This document shows, piece after piece, positions 10,246-21,545 of a stretch of 64,000 nucleotides of DNA (the stretch's first letter is position 1; each line of letters begins with the position of its first letter). A program made the position numbers and the translations under genes. Below the pieces are notes generated by a model. The model was not told the DNA's origin. It worked only from the letters and a program-made list of their open reading frames with translations, and made no database searches. The DNA comes from Psococerastis gibbosa (Eukaryota; Arthropoda; Insecta; Psocodea; Psocidae). Location of the stretch: contig OZ020489.1 in assembly GCA_963971405.1 (NCBI GenBank), positions 35,621,047-35,685,046 of the forward strand. Direction: 5' to 3'.

Positions 10246-10526
10246 AGTCTGTTTATCAACTTGAGGCACCCTAAGGGGCAAGGGAAGACTCGAACTTCGA
10301 ATAAACTGGTGCTCCCCTTATGCAAGTTTTCGAATAAACATAGTGTTCCAAATGTCATCCTATCGTGGTCGGGTACTAAGTGCTAAATTTAATTGCTTAT
10401 TTGTATAGCTTTTGCTAATGTAGTGTCGGTAGTTTCATTTCATCAGTCCCGGCACTGATGGGCCATTTTCAGAATCAGTCGTGCAAGTGGCGACCATATG
10501 ATTTTTTTCATAAATTAATAAATAAG

Positions 10527-10600
10527 GCTAATGGCTTTTTGTTCTATTACTAAGCCCACCCTAGCAAAGTTAGGGCTATAAAGCCCTCTCTAAAATTTAA
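10527..10600 (-). mobile_element. SINE S2, 3' fragment
   Basis: The minus strand gives the S2 block gagggctttatagccctaac followed by the gctagggtgggcttagtaat block and the AAAAG tail. The head is absent. Confidence 0.65.
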
Positions 10601-11396
10601 GTTAAACTCGTTTAAAATATAAAATTAAGCGAGACATCCAGTGAGAAAATAGTTCATTGTTTTTGGGATCTCGCGGTAAAAAGTCACCTTCGAATTCCTC
10701 AATATAATGAAACAACACAATTCAAATACTGCACGTGACGGCTGCATATACCGCCTACCGAATTATAATTCCCCGAAATAGTCAAGTGGAGGAAACACTA
10801 AACCCACTGCGTCCGTCCTCCACTATACATAACAAAGTTCTATTGACTCTTAAAACAATGTACGCACGGTCTTAAAAAATAGGTGTAGGAATGGCTCTCT
10901 GCCATATACGTATATATGCATTCATTCCTCACAATAATATATTTGCTCAGTCAAATACTAATAGCTCGGCGTACACCAAAAAAACCAAGCTCGATCAAAG
11001 ATTAGTAAAAAAGAAAAAAACCTTTCTTGATTAATATCCAAAAATGCGGAGTCATTCCCGAGAAATCGAAATATGTAAAAATGAAATAGAAGAATGAGTG
11101 AAGCTCGCGAGGCGAGCAAAGAAAAAAATGAATCTCGACGTCTCATGTACAAAATGCTGCATGGGCTGGTCAATAAGTATTGGTTATTATTGTTCTCTTA
11201 ACTGATTGAGTTTGTGACTCAGTGCAATGGTGGGTCCAAGATAGATTCTCGGAGGGGGCCAATCCGGGAAAAGTGCAGGTGTAGGCTACCAAGCCAAATT
11301 AATTTTTAGCGATTATGCAAATAGGTGTGTTTGTTAGCGAAACGAGGCACATTAATTTACAGTGCATTACTTGAAAAGCCCATATACGCCTGATTC

Positions 11397-11650
11397 AGAT
11401 AGGTAGCAATGGGGGGGTCCGGGGGTTTCCCCCGTTGGAGAAATGTGAAAATATAAGTCCAAAATAGTGGGGTTTTACGCATTTTAACAGCGGTCAAGTT
11501 TTCAAAGCATAAACAAAGGAACGCTTGAATTCATATTCATATTGCTGGAAATAGGGGGGGGGGTTCCCCCGGGAGAAAATTTTGAAAATATAAGTTCAAA
11601 ATAGTGGGGTTTTACGATTTTTACAGCATTAAAATTTATAATTTAGACAT
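11397..11650. mobile_element. hAT-like internal fragment (G4-related), duplicated
   Basis: Two successive modules each have a G run, ttcccccg, gagaaaatttgaaaatataa and caaaatagtggggttttacg. The tggggttttacgcattt motif is shared with the G4 elements at 44466 and 59352. Terminal repeats were not identified. Confidence 0.5.
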
Positions 11651-11769
11651 GGGAGATATATTCAGGTTACCACACTAAAGTTTTTGTTTAGAATGTCCTA
11701 TTTTATATAGTGTACGCTAATTTTTCTCCAATGCCAATTGAGATTCCGGTTGGGGGGTTAGGTTCTAAT

Positions 11770-11830
11770 AAAATTAGAAGTGACGAAGCAGTAGAATCCG
11801 GGATGATAGACCGTGTTGTGCTGAAAATTG
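11770..11830 (-). repeat. Repeat P fragment (3' part)
   Basis: Reverse complement of the P block: cggtctatcatcccggattc and ctactgcttcgtcac. It is inverted relative to the P fragment at 12226-12310. Confidence 0.6.
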
Positions 11831-12060
11831 TCTTCAATTGCATAATAATGATTCAATCTGGACAGCTAGATCTAAAGGTAATACACGTGTGTACCAGTGT
11901 ACCTATAGCCTGCTGTCATCAATAATTGTACGTCATTATTAGCCAATCAGATCCGTTACATGTATTTTAGACTACTGATGGGTAGGCTCCCTGAAGTGAA
12001 AAAAGACTTGTAACGGCAACTTCGAAAGCAATTACGAAGCGATTCCCAAAGGAGAAAATT

Positions 12061-12075
12061 GAGAAGAAGAGAGAA

Positions 12076-12118
<43 letters not shown>
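12061..12118. repeat. GA microsatellite
   Basis: Imperfect at first, then about 20 uninterrupted GA units. Confidence 0.98.
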
Positions 12119-12122
<4 letters not shown>

Positions 12123-12225
12123 TGCAGGGTAAGTTTATTGATATTGTATATTATATTATAAAAATTAATCATTAAGTCAATTTATTTTTGGTTTAGCCTA
12201 AATGGTAAAATAAACTTAACGGCCG

Positions 12226-12310
12226 TAGTCATGGAAGTACGCTTTCAGAACGACCACGGCCTATCATCCCGGATCCTACTGCTTCGTCACGTAACTCCGG
12301 CCTTGAAAGC
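12226..12310 (+). repeat. Repeat P fragment (3' part)
   Basis: Contains gtacgctttcagaacgacca, cggcctatcatcccggatcc and tactgcttcgtcacgtaact. This matches the region downstream of the hammerhead-like motif in the P copies at 20.2, 49.4 and 58.4 kb. Confidence 0.65.
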
Positions 12311-12391
12311 CTTTGGAATTAGAAAAAATTAGAAAACAAAACGCCCAGGAAGGTCTGGTTTCAAGCGTCCAAAGCATTTGTGTTGACAAGC

Positions 12392-12764
12392 GACAGGTGA
12401 CTGACTGTTCGTCTGAAACTCGTCGGGTTCGTATGACAAGTTGTCGATGTGTCCCAAGCGAAGTGGGTTTCGAATTAACAAACCTTTCGGCTATACTTGG
12501 TGGTTGGTCTGAGTCCTTACTACTGACTACTGTACTACCTTAAGCTCCACCAGTGAAGAGCTTCATTTAATGTCTGGTAGGGACAGGTGACTGACTATTC
12601 GTCTGAATCTCGTCGGGTTCGTATGACAAGTTGTCCATGTGTCCCCAGCGAAGTGGGTTTCGAATTAACAAACATTTCGGCTCTACTTGGTGGTGAGTCC
12701 TTACTGCTGACTACTGTATTACCTTAAGCTCCACCAGTGAAGAGCTTCATTTAATTTCTGGTAG
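12392..12764. repeat. Tandem duplication, 184-190 bp unit
   Basis: The unit from gacaggtgactgactgttcg to cttcatttaatgtctggtag occurs twice, starting at 12392 and 12582, with only scattered differences. It includes gtgggtttcgaattaac, which resembles a pol III B box, but no A box was found. The second copy ends in a G run. Confidence 0.85.
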
Positions 12765-13009
12765 GGGGGGGGGGGTGAGGATGCACAACAGTCCACACGC
12801 GACGAGGGTGTAGGTAGATACTGTTAAAACAATGTGCAGCATACGGTCTTAAAAAAGATTATTTCATGGTACCTGTAAGTTAATGGAACATTTCAACTTC
12901 TAAATTTATTCATTTGTCGTCAGCTGAGTCATAAGCTATTCTGGCCTACAACATACAAACTACTCCTTTAGAGCAATATTTACGTTCTTGCCGTCATATT
13001 TATACGTTA

Positions 13010-13225
13010 GTATAAGGAAACTAAGGAAAGCTTTGTAATGGTCGAAAATTTCAATTGTGAGAATATGTCAACGGAATTGCAAGTTTTGAGGTCCCAGGAA
13101 CTCTTTTCACGAAATAGTTGTCTGTGCATCGATTTGCTGTGGACAAACTAATCGATGGATATTGACGAAATTCGACACGTAGGACAAAAATCATATCTCG
13201 AGATATTCCTATTTTAGACTAACTC
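13010..13225 (-). repeat. Repeat R, tail fragment
   Basis: Reverse-oriented relative to the R copies at 18.4 and 30.3 kb. Blocks for aggaaagctttgtaatggtc, gaggtcccaggaa, ggacaaactaatcg and cgaaattcgacacgtagg line up with the R 3' half. It ends in a C run. Confidence 0.65.
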
Positions 13226-13455
13226 CCCCCCCCCCCCTCCCCTCCCCAAACACACAAAAAAACCGATTGTGGAACCATTCTATCTATGCATTCTAAGTTC
13301 AGGCATGTCACTGTTGACTCGAACCTCTATTATTAGATTTGGGCCACCTGGCAAATTATGTTTTCCAAACAACTCACATTAATTAATTGCCTCCTACATT
13401 TTCCCATGTCAGGTGTGTCCTCTGGGCTCCCCCTCATATATGCTGACAAGCTAGC

Positions 13456-13655
13456 CGGCCGCCTTACCAAGTTGAATCCAGCGGACCAGAGCAGGTTCAA
13501 AGATGCAGATAACTTGGTAGTGTGCACAGTGCCGGTAGGGAAACATGGTAGGACTTGTCCTGGTCACCTCCGAACTAATCATGTGACTTCACTGTGTTCC
13601 CCAAGTGGTTCGGAATCCACTATAATCAGGAGGTCCCCTGTCCTGTGGGCCTGTG
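13456..13655 (+). repeat. Repeat M, copy 2 (5' half)
   Basis: Very close to 2799-2998 and starts at the same point (gccgcc-ta-ccaagttgaa). The open frame carries the same peptide as at 2.8 kb, with H for R near its end. The copies are therefore related by recent amplification or share a source. Confidence 0.75.
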
Positions 13656-13933
13656 TCCAAACATACTACTACTATGCTTACAAGCAAAAGACATGAGACA
13701 GTTCACAGCGACTGTGCGCACGTATGATACGTTTTAAAAGCGGTTTAATATACAACTGTATCATCTAAATAGGGCATGAGGTATATTTGGCGGATTTCTG
13801 GAGTTATAAGGAAAGTGTACATAGATACCCTACATGCGTAGTTTGGTGACATGGTACCTTAATTTGGTACGAAACCTTTCATTGGCCATAGCGGAATAAT
13901 ATAGGTGGGAGGGGTCAATTTTCCCTCCCTAGG

Positions 13934-14098
13934 CAAGGGTGGATCCAGCGGAGAATTTAGGAGGGGGGGGGGCACAAGTAGTATGTATAGATACAGCCTA
14001 TACCCCACCCTCCCGAGAACCGTTTATGTAGTAAATATTTTTACTATCTTATGAATTTACTCTTATAAGAGGGGGTCATGACCGTGGATCTGCCATTG
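13934..14098 (+). mobile_element. hAT-like MITE (GGATCCAGCG ends)
   Basis: The ends are caagggtggatccagcg and accgtggatctgccattg. The flanks tccctagg (13926-13933) and tcgctagg (14099-14106) agree at 7 of 8. The body gtaaatttttactatctta-like AT segment resembles 31617-31815. Confidence 0.75.
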
Positions 14099-14439
14099 TC
14101 GCTAGGACCCCAAAATTACGCCATTGTCTCCCGCTCTTATTAACGGTACATTGCTGACAATATGACCTTGACTAGTTCGTGTCGTCAGCACTGCAACACA
14201 GGTGTGTTGAACGAGCTGAAACCGTTTACGTCCATTGGGATTTTTAATAGCCATTCATTTTATTAGCACGCCCACACTGCATTGTATCGCCATTCTTGAA
14301 AATTTACAATTCATATCCAGAAGCGTCATTTCAATATTTTCCAGGGGAGGGGGGGCAAAATTTTAATTAGGTTCTTTTTAAAACAAGGCCGTAACGTAAC
14401 GTTATCCCGTTAATCAGGGTCAAACTGGTATGTTCTTCA

Positions 14440-14606
14440 AATCGCAGGTGTGGGGGGAGGGGTATGGTACGTATTGGACGTGGCCAAACCATGGCAGTTA
14501 CTTCTTCTCCATTCTTCTCTCTATGGAATCCACCGGCAGGTCTTGTCTGACGATTTCGGATTCGGTCCCACCTTGTTCGACCAGCAATCCGTCTTGGGCA
14601 CTTCAT
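14440..14606 (-). pseudogene. LINE RT C-terminal region, frameshifted
   Basis: The minus strand reads TRWDRIRN in one frame, then VRQDLPVDSIERRMEKK, a stop, and LPWFGHVQ in the next frame. The [LW]-W-x-GHVQ motif downstream of an RDRIRN block is characteristic of the region C-terminal to the LINE reverse-transcriptase domain. At least one frameshift and one stop break it. Confidence 0.7.
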
Positions 14607-14699
14607 CGAGGTGGGGAATCAAATGACATACATTTGCAGAATTGCATAGTATAACTGGGCAAGGCAAAACATTTTAACGTAATTTATTAATGAATTAAT

Positions 14700-14795
14700 G
14701 GATGAATTCTTCAAACAATATAGGTTTACATTAAAAAATTTATTTCGGGGGGGGGGGGGGTCCGGACCCCTTGGACCACCCCCTGGGCACGGCCA
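14700..14795 (+). mobile_element. hAT-like G5 element, right half
   Basis: Shares caatataggtttacatt, tttatttc, the G run, ccccttggac and accccctgggcacggccat with 46875-47071. The left half is missing. Confidence 0.65.
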
Positions 14796-15295
14796 TGTAA
14801 CTGGGTACCATTGTGGATGAAATTTCTGATTCTGATTTATTTTGATAGTACAGTAGAAAGAAGAAAGCAGAAAAAATCAATCCACCAATTGACGGCGTCG
14901 TGTCGCTATCTTGTGAGCAACAAGTATAACATTATATATTTACGATTCAACGAACTATTAACACCCGGGATAACCCTAAACTTGGAGTTAAAAATCTCAC
15001 AGAGTCCTTTGATTAAAATGAATGATTTTCCCTTTACCTGAAATGTATGCCGAGGTTTTTATGATATGCCTACGATCTCGGTAGGTTTACTGAATACGCA
15101 GTTTAACAGAGAGTTGTGAAATTCTACACGGTCAGCCGTGTAGGCGTCCTACATCCATCTCCACCTCTTTTTGAGATACCGAAAGCATTGGTACCGATTT
15201 AAATTCTTTTCGAATTTTGTTTAAATAGCTAATTTTTAGCCTCTACTTTATGCCACATATAACGGTACATCATAAGGCTATAATATTAAATAAAT

Positions 15296-15515
15296 ATTGA
15301 CTTTTTATTCTATTACAAAGCCAACCTAGCGGAGTTGGGGCTATAAAGCCCTCTCTTGCACTCAACCAGGAAAGCCCGGGACCGCTTGCTTTACTTGCCC
15401 TCCGAAGCATGGCCAGATAATGTAGTAAGTGTGGGACTCGAACCAGCAACCTTTCGGGTGAAAGTTGGAGTCTGTGCCAATGTATTACTGCTCTGAGTGT
15501 ACCCTAATCCTAATG
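15296..15515 (-). mobile_element. SINE S2, near full length
   Basis: The minus strand carries the B box (ggttcgagtcc as ggactcgaacc at about 15432), the cacccgaaaggttg arm and the tagccccaactccgctaggt body, with TTATTT tail bases at 15289-15297. Confidence 0.85.
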
Positions 15516-15544
15516 CATTATTTTCATGCCTCTTAACCAATGGC

Positions 15545-15835
15545 GTATCCAGCTTTTTATTTTTTAGGCGGTCATGGCCAAAGTTAGCACCTTTGCTAAC
15601 AGAGCAACAAAAAATTGGGGGTTGACACATTTTTCACTCCAAGACTTCCTCCAAACAACTAGTCTAAAGGTTACCCCGAAAAAAAATTGTTAAAATATAT
15701 TCGAATTGTGCAAATAGTGCATATATTGTGGGGTTTTACACATTCTTAGCAGAAAAATATATTTTCCGAGAGGCGGAAACCAGGTGACTCGTTGCCGCCA
15801 CCCCCCCCCCCCCCTCTCTCTCTGGGTCCGGCCTT
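15545..15835. mobile_element. Probable hAT-like element, degraded
   Basis: The left end caatggcgtatccagctttt resembles the CAGTGGCGTAGCCA family. A long C run and gggtccggccttg close the right side. The internal tggggttttacacattctta is shared with G4 elements. The ends do not pair well. Confidence 0.45.
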
Positions 15836-16255
15836 GCCTCTCTCAACTTAACAAAACACTTTGTATTGAGTGCGCAGGCGCTAAACGGGCGAGTAGGCTG
15901 ATACCATGCGTATCATGAAAATGATCGGGTAATAAAGAATCAAGTAGAGATTTGCATTAAACATTATAGCTGCGGAATATAATTTTAGAACTGCAACGTA
16001 TCATTTCACCGAGTTATGCCCATTTTTTTCTGGCAGGCTGTGAAATGAATGTGTTCTGGCATCGGAGTAGATTAATTTCGCGGTAAAACGTATGATTTCA
16101 ATAAACCATTAGTTTTTCACCTGCATGTTGCATTTTCTCTACTTGTGTTATTCCACATCGTGCATGACTGCGGATAGGTGTAGATTATGGAGCCTGCAGT
16201 GAACTGTCTTCTATTTTATTATATTTGTTATTACCTACAATCTGCATGCTGCTCT

Positions 16256-16451
16256 CAAGGCCGTAGCCAGGATTTTTTTCGGGGGGGGGGGGGTTCAGAA
16301 ATTTCATTGGATATTACCTATACCTTACGTAGTGGTTTTTGTGGTTTTTATTTTTTCCCCCTCAAATCCGATTCTATCTAGTATCAAGCCATTTCATTTC
16401 GGGGGGGGGGGGGGGGGGTTGAATCCCCCATGACCCCCCTTGGCTATGGCC
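16256..16451 (+). mobile_element. hAT-like MITE G1, degraded right end
   Basis: The left end caaggccgtagccaggattt is intact, followed by the G1 body and a second G run of 18. The right end ccccttggctatggcccaaa has lost its last bases and no target duplication is readable. Confidence 0.85.
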
Positions 16452-16459
16452 CAAAATGC

Positions 16460-17990
16460 GGAAAAGTGTAGAACCATGGGACCCCTGGACCCCGTGTTCA
16501 GTCATTTTAGTAGACACAGACAAAGAAAGAAATGTCAACCTATATTATTAATTTTTGTCTTTATTCCCATTTCCCCTTTTTCTACTTTAACACCCCATAT
16601 AACACAATCCTTAATAATAATTCAGAAAAGTGAAAAATTTTATCTTTAAGATGCCATAATAACATACGTTAACTCCTCGGAATATCTCGGAATTCCCATC
16701 GAGTTTTTCCGGGATAACCAGGATGACGCTGCACCAGAGATACTCGAAATGCAATAATCAGGCACCGGCCACAGGATTACTTGTAATTTCGAAAAATGCT
16801 GTAAAAGGAGCTTGATTGACATGTAGCACTTAATAGATTGTACGAGGGAGCGTGTCATTCCCCCGGCAATTATGCTCCGCGTTGCCCAATAGCTAATATC
16901 CCGACGGGTCGTCAATAAGTACTCTTCACTTTCTTTAATATATTTTTTTAGTTCCTGTAAATTTAAAAAAAAAAAATATTTTATTCAATGGTAAGTTATT
17001 TTGTGTAAATTTAGCCCTTTTCTTTTCAATCCAATTAACTGTGAAGAGGATTTGGACCGCAGAATATTGGCACTCCTGCTACTTAATATTTTTATTTAAT
17101 TTTCCAAGCAAATTTGGTCTGTGCAAGTTGTAGAAGACTATTCCATTCATAATTTCATACAAATAGGTCAGAACCTCTCCTCCCTCAGTCTCATGTTACC
17201 CCTAATATGATAACTGTGTGTTTTCCTCCAAAATAAAATTAGTCAGGGGACATGCCATAGAAGTTTTATTCGTCTGAAATATCTTGTACATTTTCAAAAG
17301 ATTCTCATGGAACGCAGACAAGGAAGAAATAACAGCTGTTAATGACGCGTGATACTATCTTAGTAAATCTCAAGACGAACCCAATGATACTTCAAAAAAA
17401 ATTTTTGTGAGTAAAATCAAGTTACCCTAACTTGCACTTGTACACGGCTTTAAACTTGATCAATTATTTTCCTATTGAACTACAACTGTTCAAACTCCTG
17501 CCAAACTTTCATAACATATGAATATTACGCTACTAAGTGCTGCTCTAACTAGGCACTATACTATAGGCCTATATGAACTCTACATCAATCAAAGAAAACT
17601 TGAACTTTCACATGATGGTTAATCCTAACAACAAGTTCGTGCTGGAAGCGTACTCATGCACACGTTTTGCTAAAGTTTCTCGACACCATTTCATAATTTT
17701 TTGTACGTCTTCTTGCTTCTTGCGCTTCATGTATATCAATGGTTGCTGCTCTGGAATATGACATAGCTGCGCGTCAGTCATCTGTTTGAGATAGGTAGCT
17801 GTCAGGTTTTATAGTTAGTAGGTCGTGTTTTGCGCGTTACAGCGTGCATGTTCAGGCAATATACGCAAATCAAGGAATGTGAGAAATTATTTCCTATAAC
17901 ATGTAATCGTGATATATTTATTATCTACTGCCAGCATTTCTCTTCGGAAATTTCGAATTTGTAGATATCTTACATGGGCTTTACTTTTTT
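16460..17990. other. No gene recognised
   Basis: About 1.5 kb without a repeat family seen elsewhere in the window. It contains a 90-codon minus-strand open frame at 16646-16915 with no recognisable motif. AT-rich, and probably unique or single-copy in this window. Confidence 0.4.
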
Positions 17991-17997
17991 CTCGCTT

Positions 17998-18073
17998 TTA
18001 TCCCCAGGTGGGGTCAGTGATACGGCAGGTTCTCTTCCACTCCTTGCGATTCCGTGCTTCGGCTGCAGTTGCC
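17998..18073 (-). pseudogene. LINE ORF C-terminus fragment
   Basis: The minus strand encodes EARNRKEWKRTCRITDPTWG-stop. A charged stretch with KEW(K/R) followed by ITDPT-W/Y-x-G and a stop resembles the end of a class of animal LINE ORF2. The fragment is short and directly abuts MITE-4. Confidence 0.55.
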
Positions 18074-18078
18074 CCTAC

Positions 18079-18310
18079 AGAGCCCTCTCGTATCAAAATC
18101 GGCAATCTCAACTATCACACGTTTTTTCAGGAACCTCGAAAAACTGTCACCCGGTTCTGCTCATTTTGAACCAAATGTCACTTTTAGTACCACAATGTTG
18201 ATATTGACACGGAAAACTTTTTCATCACACGTGTTTTTTCACAAGGAATATGCATAGCTCGAAAACTAAAAAAAGTGAAGTTTGCTGATTTTGATACTAG
18301 AGGGCTCTCT
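18079..18310. mobile_element. MITE-4
   Basis: The inverted ends are about 30 bp: agagccctctcgtatcaaaa at 18079 and ttttgatactagagggctct ending at 18310, extended inwards by tcggcaa/ttgctga. The total is about 230 bp, with no coding. Only one copy was found here. Confidence 0.75.
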
Positions 18311-18430
18311 GAGGTCTTGGTGGACTTTAGCTCTTTGGATGGGTCCATAAAAAGTCCTTCGGGACATTACTCTAAAAGTATTATTTAAACTATTTTAGAC
18401 GCTCCCTGGGCAACGAATTAAATACTACCA

Positions 18431-19130
18431 AAAGAACCGGTCCGAGTTTACTCGAACATGCTTTCCAATTTATCAAGTAGTAGCTAGAGAAAATGAGTAA
18501 TTTCATGGTAAATAATTTTCCTATAGTCAAATTTCGGGCATCTCGGGGGAAGGGGGGGGGGTGTCCACCTGATGTCACTGGAGGTGAGGTAAATTCTAGA
18601 TAGGTCAGACCAACACATTACCACACAGCAATACTGGCAGGGCACGCAATGCATTTGACCGTGAATTTTCTATCATTTTTCAAAAACATTTTTTTTGCAC
18701 AAAACCAAATAGTTTTTTGGGAAAGTAACCTGTCCGGTTCCGTTACACAATTTAACACCTAAAACATACCTGAATGAAGAAATCATCGATAGAAAGGTTT
18801 CGCAGAAAAATTATTTTTTAGTAATTTTTCATGAAAATTTAGTTATTTTTATTTTTTTACCCCCAGAAGCAAACTATCAAGGGGCAAGCGACCCCCCGCA
18901 TTTTATCAACATTAATAACAACTACAATATATGTTAATTTAAAAGAAATAGTTCCAGCCGTTTTGAGAAATAATTTTTTTAGACGTGTTTTAAGAGTTTT
19001 TTTTTTAATAAAACCCCCCCCCAAATTGAGTTATCCCAAAATAAAATAAAAATCTCGAGAAATGATTTTTGTAAACCTACATGCAAAATTTCATCAAATT
19101 CGGCGGAGTAGTTTGTCCGGAAATAGATGA

Positions 19131-19165
<35 letters not shown>

Positions 19166-19347
19166 TTCAGAGAGACATACAGACAGACAGACATACAGAC
19201 AGACGGACATATAGATAGACATTTCGTAAAACCCACTTTTTTGGATTCCTGGGATCTCAAAACGTGTAAATCCGATGAAATCTCGGAATCGAAAATTTCG
19301 ACCATCACAAAGCTTTCCTTATACTACGTATAAATTGGAAAGCAATA
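18431..19347 (+). repeat. Repeat R, copy 1
   Basis: About 900 bp collinear with 30334-31220. Both start at aaagaaccggtccgagttta and end at tataaattggaaagcaata followed by AATAAT-type bases. The 3' part has atttcatcaaattcggcgg-agtagttt, a CAGA microsatellite and cctgggatctcaaaacgtgt. That design resembles 3' ends of some invertebrate non-LTR elements. No long ORF, so it is presumably non-autonomous. Confidence 0.8.
19131..19164. repeat. CAGA microsatellite inside R
   Basis: About eight perfect CAGA units. In R copy 2 the same position is an interrupted CAGA/GCGA stretch (about 31038-31090). Confidence 0.97.
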
Positions 19348-19684
19348 ATAATATTGTAAAATTTATTGATGAATTGCTGTTTTCCTACAAAGATAACTAT
19401 TGATGACTGATGGACGATTTACATTCTCAGTCATAAATTTGCTACGGTAAGAATGGACATTTCATAAATAATTGATCGTTCACGTTATAGGGCTAATTGG
19501 TTGCAAGAGATACCCGTAAAGCAATAAAATAATTCATTCTTGCTATAGCGTGATCAACTAAAAATTAATAGTAACCGTCTTTATTGAAGATAATATGCAC
19601 CGTATTTGTATCGTAATAAATGAGCAATGATACATTAAGTGTCTAATAATAGAAAATATAAGACGAAGCTCCGGACAGGCTTCG

Positions 19685-19740
19685 TTCGTGGGTTCGAATC
19701 CCGCCAAGTCCAGTTTTTTTTATACCCTCTAATTTCGATC
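19685..19740 (+). mobile_element. SINE S3 fragment
   Basis: Carries a perfect B box (ggttcgaatcc, 19691-19701) and the downstream cccgccaagtccagttttt and accctctaatttc, shared with the longer S3 copy at 52974-53075. The A-box half is missing. Confidence 0.65.
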
Positions 19741-19908
19741 ATAACGAGGAGGTTATACCTCTTCAACCAAAGTTAGTTTAATGTCAGTGTTATGTACCAT
19801 ATAATACGGCAATATATCTAATAATAATTCAAAATTGCACTATTATACAGGTATAGCGTTTTAAATAGGGTATTTAATTGAGAGCAAACTCTTTAAATAC
19901 CTCTTCTA

Positions 19909-20094
19909 TCAAAGATTGACGATGATCATGGCAATTTGGACCTTGGAGACTGCTGCTCTGAAAAGGGAAGTCGTGCTCTTTCCAAACCACTGCCTCAGGC
20001 ATTTCAACCAGGATGTTCTTCTTCTGTCTCTGAACTTCTTCTCATGGATTATTACATACAGAAGGCGATACTTCTCGTTCTTCATCACACGGCC
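19909..20094 (-). pseudogene. LINE ORF2 C-terminus, 61 codons uninterrupted
   Basis: The minus strand encodes NGRVMKNEKYRLLYVIIHEK, then KFRDRRRTSWLKCLRQWFGK, then STTSLFRAAVSKVQIAMIIVNL-stop. This is the C-terminal tail of an animal LINE (compare the usual GHVxR..YxLL..I..GK...RRR.SWL..LR.WF pattern), in which the expected H of GHV is R. A stop lies immediately upstream, so it is a 5'-truncated copy. Confidence 0.85.
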
Positions 20095-20101
20095 GTTTTA
20101 A

Positions 20102-20275
20102 TTGCAATGGCTTTCACGGCCAGAGTTACGTGACGAGCCTCTAAGATACAATCTTAGTAGTCTACGCATTCCACTGATGATGTCGACCGCAGATGTTGAC
20201 GGAACGTTTGGAAGTACGCTTTCAGAACGACTACGACCTATCGGATTCTACTACTTCGTTTCATGGCCGATTGTC
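20102..20275 (+). repeat. Repeat P with hammerhead-like motif, copy 3
   Basis: Contains CTGATGA (20174-20180), a 6-bp stem gtcgac/gttgac (20182-20187, 20195-20200) and GGAAC (20201-20205), then gtttggaagtacgctttcag as in the other P copies. An inverted ggctttcacggccagagtta block precedes it. Confidence 0.7.
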
Positions 20276-20379
20276 CATTATCACAGCACCTAAAACTTAT
20301 GACTAATATTCATTCTGCATGGTCCATTTCCTGTGATTAATTACTACGTACTCATTGGCGCTACGGCCTGCGCGGTCCT

Positions 20380-20714
20380 GCGCTCTCCTTCACCAGTCAC
20401 AGATCCACCTCCTCGTCGTCCAGCCATCGCAACCGTGGCTGTCCCACTCATCTTCTCCCTTGTGTAGGGCTGCTCTTGTCGCACTATTTTCTGGCATTCG
20501 TTGCACGTGACCTAGCCACCGGATGCTGGCTCTCTTGATTTCGGCTACTATCGTAGGTTCTCGGTATATCGTGTCGTGTCCTCGTTTCTACGGATATGCC
20601 ACTCTCCTCGTCCCTCACTCTCTCCATGATTTTGTACTGGTTCAGTGGTCCATACACCTTTCGGAGTATCTTACGCTCCCACCTTTCCAGCAGCTCCTCA
20701 CTCCTCCGAGTCAT
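20380..20714 (-). pseudogene. LINE RT C-terminal region, frameshifted
   Basis: The minus strand opens with RRSEELLERWERKILRKVYG and PLNQYKIMERVRDEE. After a frame change it reads TIVAEIKRASIRWLGHVQRM. A further change gives GQPRLRWLDDEEVDL. The order LR-K-YGP, RWLGHVQRM, G-PRLRWLDD is that of a LINE ORF2 downstream of the RT domain. At least two frameshifts break it. Confidence 0.85.
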
Positions 20715-21275
20715 AACCCATGTCTCAAACCCATTTCCTGTGATTGCAGTAATATTAATATTTTTTATTGCTCTTTAAACTCTACTATAGCAAAGACTGA
20801 GAAGCGTGTGGTAAAACTGTTGTCAAGCATATTTAGGTGAACCTACGCACTCCGATAATAAAGGAGGCAACCACACTTCAGCCAACAATCCTCTCAAGTT
20901 TCAACTCCGAAATATTAAGAATCATTCTGCTTTAAAAGGGGAAAGCCACAAAAAATAGATTCATCTTAAAACACATCAAGTACCTAACACATACAAGATC
21001 CTGTATGGTGATATTCCAAATTATTAAGTCCTATTCTTCGGCTTTCAAATGAATCGTAGCTAAGGTAAACATGTAAAGAGAGTTCATCATTTATTACAGG
21101 CATAAAATTTGCATCCAATAAGTTAAGCGTACGAGTTATTTTTTTGCTTACAGCGCTTGAATAGTTGGTATTAAAAAGACAAATGAATTGTTGGTAGAAG
21201 CTGGATGCTTGTCTGTCATATGTTCATATCGTATTATTCAATGAGAGATCACCCTGTAAATTCATCAATTTCCAG

Positions 21276-21459
21276 CAAGGCCGAAGCCAGGATTTTTTTT
21301 TTTTTTTTGGGGGGGGGGGTTCAGAAATTTCATTGGATATTACATTGTGGTTTTTATTTTTCCTCTCAAAATCCGATTCTATCTAGTATCAAGCCATTTA
21401 ATTTCGGGGGGGGGGGGGGGAGTTTGTACCCCTATGAACCCCCCTTGGCTACGGCCTTG
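21276..21459 (+). mobile_element. hAT-like MITE G1
   Basis: The ends are caaggccgaagccaggattt and ccttggctacggccttg. A perfect 8-bp duplication atttccag lies at 21268-21275 and 21460-21467. The body is as in the 10067 copy, with a T run followed by G runs. Confidence 0.92.
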
Positions 21460-21545
21460 ATTTCCAGTGGCTCCATTAAAGGATGTGATGAATCAGTAGT
21501 AGTAGTAATTTTTGACCGGCTTTTAAGTTTTAATGGACTTAGGCC

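Larger units (their letters stand above)
9825..10290 (-). repeat. Repeat M, split by two hAT MITEs
   Basis: Segments 9825-9864, 10032-10066 and 10254-10290 join into the sequence seen uninterrupted at about 47770-47865 (ctgctttcagcatttctg, ttaagcaacc, ggcggggg, aacttga, gcaccctaag). Its end on the minus strand runs into GAAGAAGAAG, an A-rich retroposon-like tail. Confidence 0.85.

Noticed and set aside
16646-16915. 90-codon minus-strand ORF as a host exon
   Set aside because: No motif, no splice context that stands out, and chance ORFs of this size are expected.
19127-19333. Threonine/glutamine/arginine-rich ORF
   Set aside because: Translation of the CAGA microsatellite and the R tail.
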